Source: Methanobacteriota archaeon
GTDB taxonomy: Archaea; Thermoplasmatota; Poseidoniia; Poseidoniales; Poseidoniaceae
Assembly (NCBI GenBank): GCA_002715725.1
Contig: PAZU01000011.1
Coordinates: 32,963 to 80,578 of the forward strand
DNA: 47,616 bases
Direction of reading: 5' to 3'
In this document: one piece after another, positions 8,325-17,524 of the stretch
Position numbering within the stretch: position 1 is the first letter of the stretch
Layout: the number at the start of each line of letters is the position of its first letter
The notes under the pieces: generated by a model
What the model was told of the DNA's origin: nothing
Database searches by the model: none
Seen by the model: only the letters and a program-made list of their open reading frames with translations
Made by a program: the position numbers and the translations under genes

Positions 8325-9556
8325 CGCGTGGCATAGAAACCTTGGATCACTTTGGTTACAGTTTCGATATCGCGAATATCTCTATTCAACAAGTCTGCTA
8401 GGATTTGTTCTCTCTGCTTAATATGCTGTTCAAATTGGGCAGGAGTGATTCCTGCAGCGGTACAAATTGTTTCTCTCATCTTTGAAGGAATACCTGTTTC
8501 CTCAATCTGACCGCTTGCTGCGTTGAACTTCCATATCGCGTTCAAACGAGGCTTATCTCCTTCCATTCCTGCAACTTCAGCAACCTCTGTAATCTTTCTT
8601 GCAGTCTTACCGTCAATATACAATCTTGCTTGTATGATAATCAAATCGAGCCCTGTGAGCATGATCGGAGGGACATTCATTGGAGGATTAATCATTCTAG
8701 TAATGGTCTCCATTGCAGTATTTGCGTGAAGTGAACCGAAGGAGCCATCGTGGCCTGTGTTCATTGCAGTTAGCAATGTAGCAGCTTCGCTAGAACGCAC
8801 TTCACCAACAATAATTCTGTCTGGGCGCATTCTCAAACTTGATTTTAGACAATCGTTCATATCTACTTCCGGGGTTCCATCTGGCCTCTCACGTCGTGTT
8901 TCCATTCTAAGCCAATGGTCGTGGTAGACCTGCAATTCAGCAGTATCTTCTACTGTCAATAAACGCTTGTGCCAAGGAATGTACATACCTAAACAATTCA
9001 ATGTTGTAGTCTTACCAGAGCCAGTACCACCAGCAATTACGAAGTTTGCAGGTCTGCTATCTAATCCCTCAATCCAAACCCACATCATTGCGGCTAAGCG
9101 AACATTCACTGTGCCGAATTTGATTAAATCAATCATAGTAAGAGGGTCCTCACGGAATTTACGGATTGTAAGAGTAGGCCCATCGGGCGATACAGGAGGA
9201 ATCGTTCCATTCACACGGCTTCCGTCTGGTAACCTACCATCGAAAATCGGAACCATTCCAGGGCCATCTCCAAGAGGTACTGAAGTAAATGCTGCAATAT
9301 TTTTTGCAATTTCTAAGCCTTGTTGATCATCTACCCAAACATTTGTTCTACACATGCCATGATCTCTGTGGGCGACCTTGACACATTGTGCACCTCCGTT
9401 ATACATCACTTCTTCCAAATTATCGTCTTCAAGAAGAACTGCCAAATTACCGTAAGGGTTTGGCTCCACTCCTCCATCTACGTGATACATTGGAGAGGGG
9501 TGGTTTGACTCCATGTAGACTGTTACTCTTCCATACTGCTCGAGAATTTTTTCCAT
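8321..9556 (-). CDS. Type II/IV secretion system ATPase (GspE/TadA/VirB11 family, archaeal pilus motor)
   Basis: A 411-residue ATPase that powers assembly of type IV pili or related filaments. Walker A is GGTGSGKT at 176-183, the Asp box includes VEDTAEL at about 202-208, Walker B is RIIVGEVR from 247, and the His box is TGHDGSFGSLHA at about 268-279. These mark the GspE/PilT superfamily, with the compact form common in archaea. The ATG at 9556 has GGAGGT seven bases upstream, formed by the last codons of the preceding membrane gene; a TTG at 9571 would place that site inside the protein. Two GspF/TadC genes lie directly upstream, giving a motor plus platform set. No prepilin peptidase is visible in the window. 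Confidence 0.92.
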   Translation of the reverse strand: MEKILEQYGRVTVYMESNHPSPMYHVDGGVEPNPYGNLAVLLEDDNLEEVMYNGGAQCVKVAHRDHGMCRTNVWVDDQQGLEIAKNIAAFTSVPLGDGPGMVPIFDGRLPDGSRVNGTIPPVSPDGPTLTIRKFREDPLTMIDLIKFGTVNVRLAAMMWVWIEGLDSRPANFVIAGGTGSGKTTTLNCLGMYIPWHKRLLTVEDTAELQVYHDHWLRMETRRERPDGTPEVDMNDCLKSSLRMRPDRIIVGEVRSSEAATLLTAMNTGHDGSFGSLHANTAMETITRMINPPMNVPPIMLTGLDLIIIQARLYIDGKTARKITEVAEVAGMEGDKPRLNAIWKFNAASGQIEETGIPSKMRETICTAAGITPAQFEQHIKQREQILADLLNRDIRDIETVTKVIQGFYATR

Positions 9557-9560
9557 TTTT

Positions 9561-10292
9561 TTAACCTCCAATTACTAATACACCGACGTGATAAATTGAC
9601 ATTGAAACCGCCATCCAGAGAGGCGCCCACCATAATGCAGAGCGCATTCTACCGAGCATCCTTCCACTTACAGCAATAGCCACAAAGGAAGCTGCTCCAA
9701 AGAACATAGTGAATGAAGAATTAAACGAATCAAGTTGGAAACCTTGAGTTCTAGGTGCGAATAGACCCACGATAAAGGCGATTAGGAACGGTAATCCAAC
9801 TGATACAAACATGATGATAAGAATCGCTCTTCCCATTAAATCTGATTCCCTTCTATTCATTAAATCATTCAATCTCTCGTAATCTCTAGACATGTCTGCC
9901 AAGATGTTTTGCAGAGGAGCATCTTGTTCTATAGCAGTAGACATCAAGTGCATTACTCTTTGAACTTGTGATGAGCGTGATTTGGTTGCAAAGTTAGCAA
10001 GTGCTGAATCAAATGAAGATGCATGGCTCTCAGCCAGGGTCTCTTTGAGAAGTTTACCAAGGGTGCCAGTGTTTCTATCGGCTTCAGCCATCATAGCTTG
10101 TTGTAAACCAAGCCCTGCACCTAGTGAATCGGATAAAGCCTCTAGCATTGCAGGTAGGTCATTTTCGATATTTCTACGCCTAATTCTCTCTAGAATCGGA
10201 GGGACACCCCCAATAGAACATGCTACACCCAAAGTAATGATGAACAACAACAAGGGGTCATTTCTAAACATCTCCAGGATACCGAATAACAT
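9561..10292 (-). CDS. GspF/TadC-like pilus assembly membrane protein (second copy)
   Basis: A 243-residue polytopic protein. It has a hydrophobic N-terminal segment (LLLFIITLGVACSIGG), a cytoplasmic helical region with the LPAMLEALSDSLGAGLGLQQAM pattern of the type II secretion F domain, and three hydrophobic stretches toward the C-terminus (AILIIMFVSVGLPFLIAFIVG and others). In filament systems this protein is the membrane platform turned by the ATPase encoded just downstream. It starts three bases after the stop of the related upstream gene, so the two may form a split or paired TadB/TadC platform. Confidence 0.85.
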   Translation of the reverse strand: MLFGILEMFRNDPLLLFIITLGVACSIGGVPPILERIRRRNIENDLPAMLEALSDSLGAGLGLQQAMMAEADRNTGTLGKLLKETLAESHASSFDSALANFATKSRSSQVQRVMHLMSTAIEQDAPLQNILADMSRDYERLNDLMNRRESDLMGRAILIIMFVSVGLPFLIAFIVGLFAPRTQGFQLDSFNSSFTMFFGAASFVAIAVSGRMLGRMRSALWWAPLWMAVSMSIYHVGVLVIGG

Positions 10293-10295
10293 AGA

Positions 10296-10868
10296 TCACA
10301 ACCCCGGGTCTTTTGTGTGGGCTTTTAGCCCAATCATAGCCATTCCTAACAAAGTCAATAATAGACCTACGTTGACTATACTCATAATCATCCCTTGGTC
10401 CATTGGACCGAATAACTCCTCTGCATCTTCCATCAACTGTGGAGCAATTCCAAGAATTGAGAGAATAATTGGGCCAATCATTCCAATAGAAAGCAGCGTT
10501 TCCGGAACACCGCCTAATTCTTCGATGTACTCCTTTACATTCTCAGTTCGGCTTTCTTCCATCCTCTCTCCTTGCTTCCTCAAGGTTTCGATAATGTCTG
10601 TATTCTGAGTTACGTTATTGAGCATTGTATTGATTACTCTCTTGTAACCATCAGTATCTGCTTTTTTGAGTAATGCTCTGAGTTCTTTTTCCAAAGGTCG
10701 ACCTTTGTTGATATTTTCCATTAAATCAGAAAAATCCTTTGAAATTATACCATAGCCTCCTTGAGAAATAGAATGGATTGCTGCTTCCAATCCAACACCA
10801 GAGCCCATTAGCACGTCTAACGTCCTAATGACGTATAGAACCTCTCTGGACTCATCTAGTGAACGCAT
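10296..10868 (-). CDS. GspF/TadC-like pilus assembly membrane protein (first copy)
   Basis: A 190-residue protein with the F-domain signature: VLYVIRTLDVLMGSGVGLEAAIHSI near the N-terminus, a charged helical middle, then two hydrophobic segments at about 125-145 and 160-180. It lacks a membrane segment at the N-terminus, so it is shorter than full GspF proteins, which have two F domains. With the following gene it would make up one two-domain platform. It lies nine bases after a small unknown gene and upstream of the pilus ATPase in the same direction. Confidence 0.82.
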   Translation of the reverse strand: MRSLDESREVLYVIRTLDVLMGSGVGLEAAIHSISQGGYGIISKDFSDLMENINKGRPLEKELRALLKKADTDGYKRVINTMLNNVTQNTDIIETLRKQGERMEESRTENVKEYIEELGGVPETLLSIGMIGPIILSILGIAPQLMEDAEELFGPMDQGMIMSIVNVGLLLTLLGMAMIGLKAHTKDPGL

Positions 10869-10877
10869 TCAATCAAC

Positions 10878-11231
10878 TCAACGGATATCTTCAATCAACT
10901 CGAATTTGTATGTTTTTTCAGAACCATCATACTCGATTTTTCCAAATACACATTTTACATCCCTTTCTTCAAAAGGATCGTGGATATAGGGTTGACCGCT
11001 TCGAAACATGCTCAGAATCTTCTTGTATTCCTCATAATCCATTTCTCCAACTACGGTATATACAGCGGATTCAGCGCCTTCATCAACTAAGTCGTCACCT
11101 TCACCACCATGAAGAACTGTTCGAGTTATTCTTCTTGTGATTGCAACGCTTATGTCTGCATTAGGCAATCTTAACCAGTCTGAACTTGAAGTACCACTTG
11201 CCGGGCGAATAAAGAAATCTGTTCCTGCCAT
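10878..11231 (-). CDS. Small beta-rich protein of unknown function in the pilus gene run
   Basis: A 117-residue protein with no signal peptide or membrane segment. I do not recognise it firmly. The pattern of an ITRRITRTVLHGG segment, a VYTVVGEMDYEEYKKILSMFRSG segment and a closing KCVFGKIEYDGSEKTYKFELIEDI resembles the small beta-barrel domains of phage tail and baseplate hub proteins, which is a weak visual likeness only. The start has GGTGAGG shortly before the ATG. It sits between the RPA pair and the pilus motor genes on the same strand and ends nine bases before a GspF/TadC gene, so it is likely transcribed with them. Confidence 0.6.
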   Translation of the reverse strand: MAGTDFFIRPASGTSSSDWLRLPNADISVAITRRITRTVLHGGEGDDLVDEGAESAVYTVVGEMDYEEYKKILSMFRSGQPYIHDPFEERDVKCVFGKIEYDGSEKTYKFELIEDIR

Positions 11232-11291
11232 AGCCTCACCTGTGAACCAGTGAGAGCGCGAATGGAACTTGAACCTGTTGGAGTATTCAAC

Positions 11292-12245
11292 TCAATTCGT
11301 GATTTTGAACCAGCCAAACCTGGGTTCGTGAACAGACCCTTCTTCGGTTAATTCGTCCAACGAGGATTCCGATGCATCCCTATCATGCCCTCGAGCAGCA
11401 GCATTAGATAGCAGTGTGTCGAAATCAACACCTTCTCCTTGGTCGAGTCGTGAGATTAAGTCCAACAAGACTTTCTTCAAATCTATTTCTTCATCACTAG
11501 CATTTTCCATCTCTTCAGGTTCCTCAGAATTAGTATCCGTATCCAAACTGGTTTGAGAAGCAGGAATTGTAGGCCCAGACAAATTAGGAACCTTGTCTTC
11601 AGCGATATCTAATGAATTCATTATGTTAAGTCGATAAGTCTCCAAATCGATTTCTCCGTAGTGCTCATTTGCAAGAAGAAGACCTTCTCGCATATTCTCA
11701 GGGATACCGCCTGCTGCTAATGCTTCACCGCTTTTCTCAAGTGATGTAGCTTTCTCATACATATCGATTCTTTCTAGCATACCATTCGATGCTTCAACTA
11801 ACCAATTGCGATAACTTTCACGAGAAATTACTGCTGCTTCCTCAGGTCTTAGACTTGTATATACAGCACCTTCATCATTCTGGAAATAACGAGCTTTGGC
11901 TATCATTAGAAGCATTACTGTCTCGCCATCTTCAATTCTAGAAGATAATTGAATAGTTAGTTCCCTCATCGATTCAGGAGCATAATCTCCTACTGAGAAG
12001 AAATGTAAGCCTGATGGATCTCTTAGTTGCCCTTGCCATAGAGTCGAACCATTCGAGGTTTCTCTAGGGTCCAACCTTTCCAGCATACCAGCAACGACAA
12101 CTCGGTTTACCTTTGCTCCAAGTTTGGTTATTACGAATAATGGGTCGAATTCTCCGGAACCCTGCTGACTCAATGTCGAGTCACTGAATTCTGAAGCAAG
12201 CATATGCCATGCAGGTTGTCTTCTTGCTCTTCTAGCTGGCTGCAT
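11292..12245 (-). CDS. RPA-associated protein (OB-fold, COG3390-like)
   Basis: A 317-residue protein resembling the RPA-associated proteins that are encoded next to RPA in euryarchaea and work with it on single-stranded DNA. Typical features are the basic N-terminus with RRQPAWHMLASEFSDST, GAKVNRVVVAGMLERLD, and an OB-fold-like middle with LWQGQLRDPSGLHFFSVGDYAPE. The C-terminal third is acidic and low in complexity (about 230-260), followed by a conserved-looking helical end. The start codon shares one base with the RPA stop (TGATG), with a G-rich GGGGGGTGG site directly upstream, so translation is probably coupled. Confidence 0.82.
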   Translation of the reverse strand: MQPARRARRQPAWHMLASEFSDSTLSQQGSGEFDPLFVITKLGAKVNRVVVAGMLERLDPRETSNGSTLWQGQLRDPSGLHFFSVGDYAPESMRELTIQLSSRIEDGETVMLLMIAKARYFQNDEGAVYTSLRPEEAAVISRESYRNWLVEASNGMLERIDMYEKATSLEKSGEALAAGGIPENMREGLLLANEHYGEIDLETYRLNIMNSLDIAEDKVPNLSGPTIPASQTSLDTDTNSEEPEEMENASDEEIDLKKVLLDLISRLDQGEGVDFDTLLSNAAARGHDRDASESSLDELTEEGSVHEPRFGWFKITN

Positions 12246-13948
12246 CAAACCACCCCCCACTTTGCTCTCAATTCAGCAGCGGCTAGAACAGAATCCGCCT
12301 CAACTAATTCTACATCATCAGATAGCAGCATTGCTCCTTGTTCATCGACAATCGTTCTTCCATTGGCTCTCAATTTCCTACCAAGTAAACGCTCGCGAAG
12401 TTCTTGAACAAAGGCCATGGTTCCATTTTCGACAATATTAGATGAAATTTGTTCTTGGTTCATTCCAATCAAAGATTCGGTTGCGATTTTATTCACAATT
12501 AGCGAAATGGTTGAATGGCCATCATCCAACACCATTCGTAATCTTACATCATCAACTCCCTCATAAGAAGAACATGAAGGAACCGAACATTCCCCGTCCC
12601 TTAGAACTCTACGACATTCGCTACATCTACTGATTATTCCTGAATCCTCTCTAATCGAAATTACATTTCCAGTGGTAGAGATTCCTACTCTACTTGCTCC
12701 TGATGATAAATCCTTGAGAGCGACTTCCACTACATTGTTTGCTAGGTCGATATCGTCTCCCCAAGGTGCTGCTGCTAAAACTTCTATCTGAGTATCATCA
12801 TCAACAGTGATATCCGGAATACCTTGCCAGGCCCTTACTCTTACTCCTTTGAGTCTTACAACGACTGGAGTTGATTCGAAATCGAATGGTGGTTCAAACC
12901 AAATGGAACATCGACATTTTCCGGTCGGGTCTGCGACATCCCCGGACCATACACTCTTTGCTTCTCCATCTCTACCTTGAAAATCTCTCTTGATCATCTT
13001 CTGGATTTCCAAGACAATTTCGACATCTCTTGAACCGTCTCTAAGATCTTCGATTCGGCTAACTGAACGAGCAACTAAATCCTCAGCTGTGGCGAAATTT
13101 GAGTCGTGGAAAATCTCGATTTTGGAAGATGACCCGATATTGATTTCAGGAGTCTCTCTGAATACTCTAACCTGAGCATTCTCGATTTTGATTAAGGATC
13201 CTACTTCATGGTCAAATGATTCCCACGATAAGAATCCAATAGCGCCAGAATCATCAGCAATTCTGCCTCTAACTACATCTATAGAACCAGAGCCGTCTTT
13301 ACGGTGAATTACATCTTTACGAGATGCAAGTAATCTACCAACAACAGTTACAGAACCTTCAGATTTAATCGAGTTGATTTCTACAGGCTCTCCTGGTTTT
13401 GAAACTGTGCGTACGCCTTCTCTTAGAACAACAACACGGCTAGCTTGATTTACATTTATGCTCATGCGGCCTTGGTATTCGTTTACAGAAACACCTTCTA
13501 GGCGCACTACTGCCCCCGGTGCAATGTTTGGATTATTGCCCCAGTCTTTGTATTCCCACCTGGTGCGACTTCCACCTTCCGACCAAGGCTGGTCTTCAAT
13601 TAATCCATAAGGTACAATTTTCTCTTCACCGCGAACCATGGTAGTTCTTGGATTATGAGTAATGATTTCTACTTCGATTTCGACGTTACGATCATCTGCT
13701 GATAAATCGGATAGCCTCTCAACTTTCTTTATTGGTATAGATTGTCTTTGACTTCCTGCAGATTGCTGATTTGATTGAACAGGAGCACCTGTATCCGATT
13801 GGAAACGGCGCAATACAGAACGCATTGCATCCTCAGGTGGAATAAGGAAATCTTTCTCGTATCTAGAGAACGCCTCTGCAACCTTCTGAGGGTCGGCATC
13901 TGGTACTTGTTTGAGAACTTCCGAAACGTGTGCTTCGTAATCAGACAT
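12245..13948 (-). CDS. rpa: Replication protein A, single-stranded DNA-binding protein
   Basis: A 567-residue protein with a helical N-terminus (SDYEAHVSEVLKQVPDADPQKVAEAFSRYEKDF), then at least three tandem OB folds, recognisable by repeated patterns such as GAIGFLSWESF and GKCRCSIWFEPP after segments like RVEIEVEI or DVEIVLEI. Near residue 455-475 there is a zinc-binding pattern CSECRRVLRDGECSVPSC, as in RPA70-type proteins. It coats single-stranded DNA in replication and repair. The ATG at 13948 has GAGGTG six bases upstream; the reading frame extends to 13990 without a better site. An inverted repeat lies in the leader at 13983. The RPA-associated gene follows with overlapping codons. Confidence 0.9.
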   Translation of the reverse strand: MSDYEAHVSEVLKQVPDADPQKVAEAFSRYEKDFLIPPEDAMRSVLRRFQSDTGAPVQSNQQSAGSQRQSIPIKKVERLSDLSADDRNVEIEVEIITHNPRTTMVRGEEKIVPYGLIEDQPWSEGGSRTRWEYKDWGNNPNIAPGAVVRLEGVSVNEYQGRMSINVNQASRVVVLREGVRTVSKPGEPVEINSIKSEGSVTVVGRLLASRKDVIHRKDGSGSIDVVRGRIADDSGAIGFLSWESFDHEVGSLIKIENAQVRVFRETPEINIGSSSKIEIFHDSNFATAEDLVARSVSRIEDLRDGSRDVEIVLEIQKMIKRDFQGRDGEAKSVWSGDVADPTGKCRCSIWFEPPFDFESTPVVVRLKGVRVRAWQGIPDITVDDDTQIEVLAAAPWGDDIDLANNVVEVALKDLSSGASRVGISTTGNVISIREDSGIISRCSECRRVLRDGECSVPSCSSYEGVDDVRLRMVLDDGHSTISLIVNKIATESLIGMNQEQISSNIVENGTMAFVQELRERLLGRKLRANGRTIVDEQGAMLLSDDVELVEADSVLAAAELRAKWGVV

Positions 13949-13982
13949 TATGAACACCTCGACGGTCCAATTCAATTTCTGG

Positions 13983-13998
13983 CCCGTCATAGGACGGG
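13983..13998. repeat. Inverted repeat CCCGTC-ATAG-GACGGG before rpa
   Basis: A perfect six-base inverted repeat with a four-base spacer, 35 bases upstream of the rpa start. It could be an operator or a leader hairpin for the rpa operon. The 180-base gap (13949-14128) that holds it shows no other gene. Confidence 0.4.
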
Positions 13999-14128
13999 TG
14001 TTCGGGCTTTCGTGCTGGTTGGTTCAGTTTAGTGGACACTCCCTTTCACCTCCGTGGATTTAGATGTTCGATGGAGACGGTTCATGAAGATGTCTGCCAG
14101 ATTCGCCAAACTATTGAAAGTAAAGCGA

Positions 14129-15529
14129 TTAAGCAGGATTAATCCTCAAACCGTCCAACATCAGAACATCTGGAACATGCATTGAGCCGGTGCTGTATGA
14201 ACCCTTCCGTTTTGAGGAATCTCCAAGAATCACTCTCCCGGACAATGCTTTAGAAATATTTCCTGAAAATCCTGCTTGCGAAAGAGCTCCAATTACTTCC
14301 CCCCCTTCCACACGTAAAATTGTGGAAGTGGTAACAGAAAAATCACCACTGGTAGGGTTAGCAGTATGCGCCCCCATCACGCTATGTATGATGTAACCTT
14401 CTTCCATCTCTTCGACTAGCCTATCTCTTGCATGAGTATTGGAAGAGGAGGATAAAATTAGATCACTACAACCGCAAATAGGCGGTGATGTGTGTCCTCC
14501 CCTGGAGGCGGAACCTGTTGTTTCCGCCTCAGAAACCTTACCTTCTGATACTAATTTAGCAGCATCTCTAGTAGACCAGATCTCTCCGGCTAATCTTCCA
14601 GAATCAACAATCTTCTGAGTACGGCTAGGTACGCCTTCATCATCACGAGAACCTGAAGACATTCCTCCATCCATCAACCCATCATCCACCAACGAGAGGT
14701 GGTCTGCCATGACAATCTCATTCATCTTTCCAGACCAAAATGATTCGCCGCGTGCCAATCTTTCTCCTTTAATCGCAGAAGGAACCACAACTGAGAACAA
14801 TGGAGAAAATCCATCAGAGGTCATTAACACTGGACAATCTTCAGTTTCTCCACCTGCAATTTTTTGTCTTGTAATTTGAGACCAATGAACCGCTTTGTCT
14901 ACACAAGCGGTCAAATCTTTGAGTAATCCTCTTGATGACTCACCTTCATAAGAGGAAGTAAGTTGATCATCTTCATCTATCGAAACGTGAATACCAATTC
15001 CATGCGAGGTGTATACGCCACCATCTTCTATTCCAGAACTGGTAACAATCGCTCCTGCGCCAGCACCAACTCCGATTCCCCCACCTACTGCAACAGCCCT
15101 TTTATCTAATTCAGCAACCCTAGTAAGTATTTGGTCACCTTGTTCTAGTAAATCTTCAGGACCCATGTCTAAAATGGCTTTATCTTTCATTCCAGAAACT
15201 CTGGGTGCTGATTGATTTCCAGGTAATTCAAAACCTTCAATTGAAGGTGATTTTCTAGCGATGGAAAGTGCTTGGTGTATCGCTCTTTCAGCAGAAGATG
15301 GATCGACTAAATGGGCGAATCCATATCTTCCATCCTCTACAATCCGAATCCCAAATCCGCCTTCTCCACCACCGGAAGCCATCGAAATTTTTCCGGCTTC
15401 GATGTCAAGAGAATTACCATATCCTTGTGAAGCAAAGATTTCCCATTCCTTGACTCCAGCAACCTCACATGCATTTCCTATCTTTTGCGCTGAATCCATC
15501 AAACGCTCAACAGCATCGTCGGGAATCAT
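14129..15529 (-). CDS. pmbA: PmbA/TldE subunit of the TldD/TldE peptidase
   Basis: A 466-residue member of the TldD/PmbA (U62) family. The N-terminal domain contains the SMASGGGEGGFGIRIVEDGRYGFAH pattern, and the C-terminal barrel contains SSNTHARDRLVEEMEEGYIIHSVMGAHTANPTSGDFSV. It has no HEXXXH motif, which identifies it as the TldE/PmbA partner, not TldD. In bacteria the heterodimer is a zinc protease that trims unfolded or modified peptides. The tldD gene is directly upstream with a one-base gap, so the two are cotranscribed. The natural archaeal substrate is not known to me. Confidence 0.9.
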   Translation of the reverse strand: MIPDDAVERLMDSAQKIGNACEVAGVKEWEIFASQGYGNSLDIEAGKISMASGGGEGGFGIRIVEDGRYGFAHLVDPSSAERAIHQALSIARKSPSIEGFELPGNQSAPRVSGMKDKAILDMGPEDLLEQGDQILTRVAELDKRAVAVGGGIGVGAGAGAIVTSSGIEDGGVYTSHGIGIHVSIDEDDQLTSSYEGESSRGLLKDLTACVDKAVHWSQITRQKIAGGETEDCPVLMTSDGFSPLFSVVVPSAIKGERLARGESFWSGKMNEIVMADHLSLVDDGLMDGGMSSGSRDDEGVPSRTQKIVDSGRLAGEIWSTRDAAKLVSEGKVSEAETTGSASRGGHTSPPICGCSDLILSSSSNTHARDRLVEEMEEGYIIHSVMGAHTANPTSGDFSVTTSTILRVEGGEVIGALSQAGFSGNISKALSGRVILGDSSKRKGSYSTGSMHVPDVLMLDGLRINPA

Positions 15530-15530
15530 T

Positions 15531-16970
15531 TCATCCCACCAGTGCCTCTCTAATACGCATCAATGGGCCACCATCTCCTACTGGAACTGTTTGTCCTTTG
15601 CCACAGAAACCTGGTGCACCAAGATAAGCATCACGAGTTAAACCGTCAACATTTTTCAAAATTTCAAGAGTCATTCCCGAAACACTAACATCTCTTACTG
15701 GTCGAGACAATGAACCATTTTCAATAATCCAAGCTTCTTGTGCTGCGAATTGGAATGAGCCACGGCCAGTATCGACCTGTCCGCCTCTACTTCCACAAGC
15801 ATATACACCAAATTCGATATCTTCAATCAATTCATCCAAATCTTTGTGAGAACCACCTTGAATTACCGTATTCGACATTCTAACCAGAGGATGATGAAGA
15901 CCATCTTGGGCACGTGCACCACCATTTGGATCCAAATCATACCTGTGTGCAGTTTCCCTGTGATTGAGATATTCAGTAAGGACTCCATTGACGATCAAAT
16001 TCTTTGGCCTAACGTCCACGCCTTCATCATCAATAGGATAGCAACCGTATCCTCCTCGCATGGTAGGGTCGTCGACAACTGTGCATATCTCTGAGCCGAT
16101 TGTTTGACCTAGGCGTCCTTCCAAACAAGAATCTCCAGCAGCGACTAGGTCTGCTTCACATGGATGTCCTAGCGCTTCATGGATGTAAACTCCGGTCAAA
16201 TCTCGGTCAGCTACCAATGGCATTTTCCCGGAAGGCGCCCTTTCTGCGCCGAGTAATCTGAGTGCAGATATTCTTGCATTCCTACCCATTTCTCCTAGGT
16301 CGCATGACTCGATAAACTCTAGCCCGCCTTCTCCTCCATGCCTCATTCTATAGGACACGACGTCGCTGCCGTCCCTGGCGGTAACCATACCGTTGATGAG
16401 ACTTCTTTGGAAAGACCAAACTCGGTTCATCCCTTCGCTTGTCATTAATTCGGTGTGGATGTGTTCATCTGACCATCCAGTGCTTGTAGAAACAATCTTT
16501 TCATCATCCTTTGCTTCGTTATCGATTGCCAACATCAATTCAATTCTTGTGTCCAAATCTGTATCTCGTACATCTTTGATACTTTTCCAATGAATTTCAT
16601 CTTCAATGATAGGAACATCTGCTAAGCCAACTGCTAATTGTGACGGAGAGCGGCGGGCTGCAACAGCTTTTGCTAGGCGCAGAGTAGGAGCAACCTGATC
16701 TGCAATAGAAGCAATATCACTTGTTGAGTGAACTCCCCACGCTCCATCTGCTAGTATCCTCATCGTTACTCCGACTTCTTGACCAGGTATTGCTCTCTCT
16801 AATTTTCCATCTTTGAGAGAAGCAGTGTTGGTTGTCTCGCTTACCAATCTGATTTCTGCATATTCTGCACCTAAATCAGTAGCATTATTCAATGCCTTAG
16901 TGATTTTATCTTCGTCAAGTAATCTACCGTTCGAAAACAAAGAATCAGATTGCCTAGTTGTAACCACCAT
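15531..16970 (-). CDS. tldD: TldD zinc metalloprotease subunit
   Basis: A 479-residue protein, the catalytic partner of PmbA/TldE. It carries the family's zinc motif HEALGH at 264-269 (in TGVYIHEALGHPCEAD) and the downstream Gly-rich region with GGRGxG-like CGSRGGQVDTGRGSF, where the third ligand Cys is expected. The ATG at 16970 is chosen because homologues start close to the LxxALxxATxLGAEYAEIRL helix; the frame is open with a GTG at 17000, which lacks a ribosome binding site. It is followed by pmbA after one base and preceded by cgi121 on the same strand. Confidence 0.9.
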   Translation of the reverse strand: MVVTTRQSDSLFSNGRLLDEDKITKALNNATDLGAEYAEIRLVSETTNTASLKDGKLERAIPGQEVGVTMRILADGAWGVHSTSDIASIADQVAPTLRLAKAVAARRSPSQLAVGLADVPIIEDEIHWKSIKDVRDTDLDTRIELMLAIDNEAKDDEKIVSTSTGWSDEHIHTELMTSEGMNRVWSFQRSLINGMVTARDGSDVVSYRMRHGGEGGLEFIESCDLGEMGRNARISALRLLGAERAPSGKMPLVADRDLTGVYIHEALGHPCEADLVAAGDSCLEGRLGQTIGSEICTVVDDPTMRGGYGCYPIDDEGVDVRPKNLIVNGVLTEYLNHRETAHRYDLDPNGGARAQDGLHHPLVRMSNTVIQGGSHKDLDELIEDIEFGVYACGSRGGQVDTGRGSFQFAAQEAWIIENGSLSRPVRDVSVSGMTLEILKNVDGLTRDAYLGAPGFCGKGQTVPVGDGGPLMRIREALVG

Positions 16971-17011
16971 GTCTACCCGGTACAGGAGGGGCTCTTTCAC
17001 ATTTACGAATT

Positions 17012-17500
17012 CTAGCGTAAGTCTGCAAGGTGGATGTGACCAATTGCTCCATTTTCTGATTTTTCACCCTCTATGCCCATTCTTACTGAATCGAAAATCT
17101 CGAGATTAGGCCTTTCGTCTAGGATTTCAAAGCCCATTCTTTCAGCGTGAGAGGTATACATTTCATCAGTAGCCTGCCCTGATAAGTCTACAATCCATGC
17201 ATTTAGGTCCCCTTGAGAAAGGCCTGCACGTTTGAAACTTGTAGAAATATGGTGAGTGCCGGAAAGTAATCTGATAAATTCACCATCGAGAGAATTTGAT
17301 TTCATTATATTCCTATCTTTATTTCTCATCAATACTTCATGAGCGACCCAAGCGTGAATCTCACTAGCTAAACTGTACCCGCTGATCAATGCCCAGTGTT
17401 CTGAATCTCTACTTTCAATCCATGACATAGCAAGCGACCTTGGGTCTTCGCAAGGAGCTCCTAGAGAGACTCTTCGACACGGGAAATTTGGTGCGGTCAC
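17012..17500 (-). CDS. cgi121: KEOPS complex subunit Cgi121
   Basis: A 162-residue protein similar to Cgi121/TPRKB, the KEOPS subunit that binds tRNA and supports the N6-threonylcarbamoyl-adenosine modification by Kae1 and Bud32. The core pattern is visible: an N-terminal CRRVSLGAP strand, HWALISGYSLASEIHAWVAHEVLM, then EFIRLLSGTHHISTSFKRAGLSQGDLNAWIV, matching the family's seLLlyLsGt.qI..Ai...G. The start is a GTG at 17500 with GGGACA upstream; starting later would cut off the first strand. Other KEOPS genes are not in the window. It follows hel308 by 24 bases on the same strand. Confidence 0.8.
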   Translation of the reverse strand: MTAPNFPCRRVSLGAPCEDPRSLAMSWIESRDSEHWALISGYSLASEIHAWVAHEVLMRNKDRNIMKSNSLDGEFIRLLSGTHHISTSFKRAGLSQGDLNAWIVDLSGQATDEMYTSHAERMGFEILDERPNLEIFDSVRMGIEGEKSENGAIGHIHLADLR

Positions 17501-17524
17501 AAATGTCCCATGGCTTCATCAATT

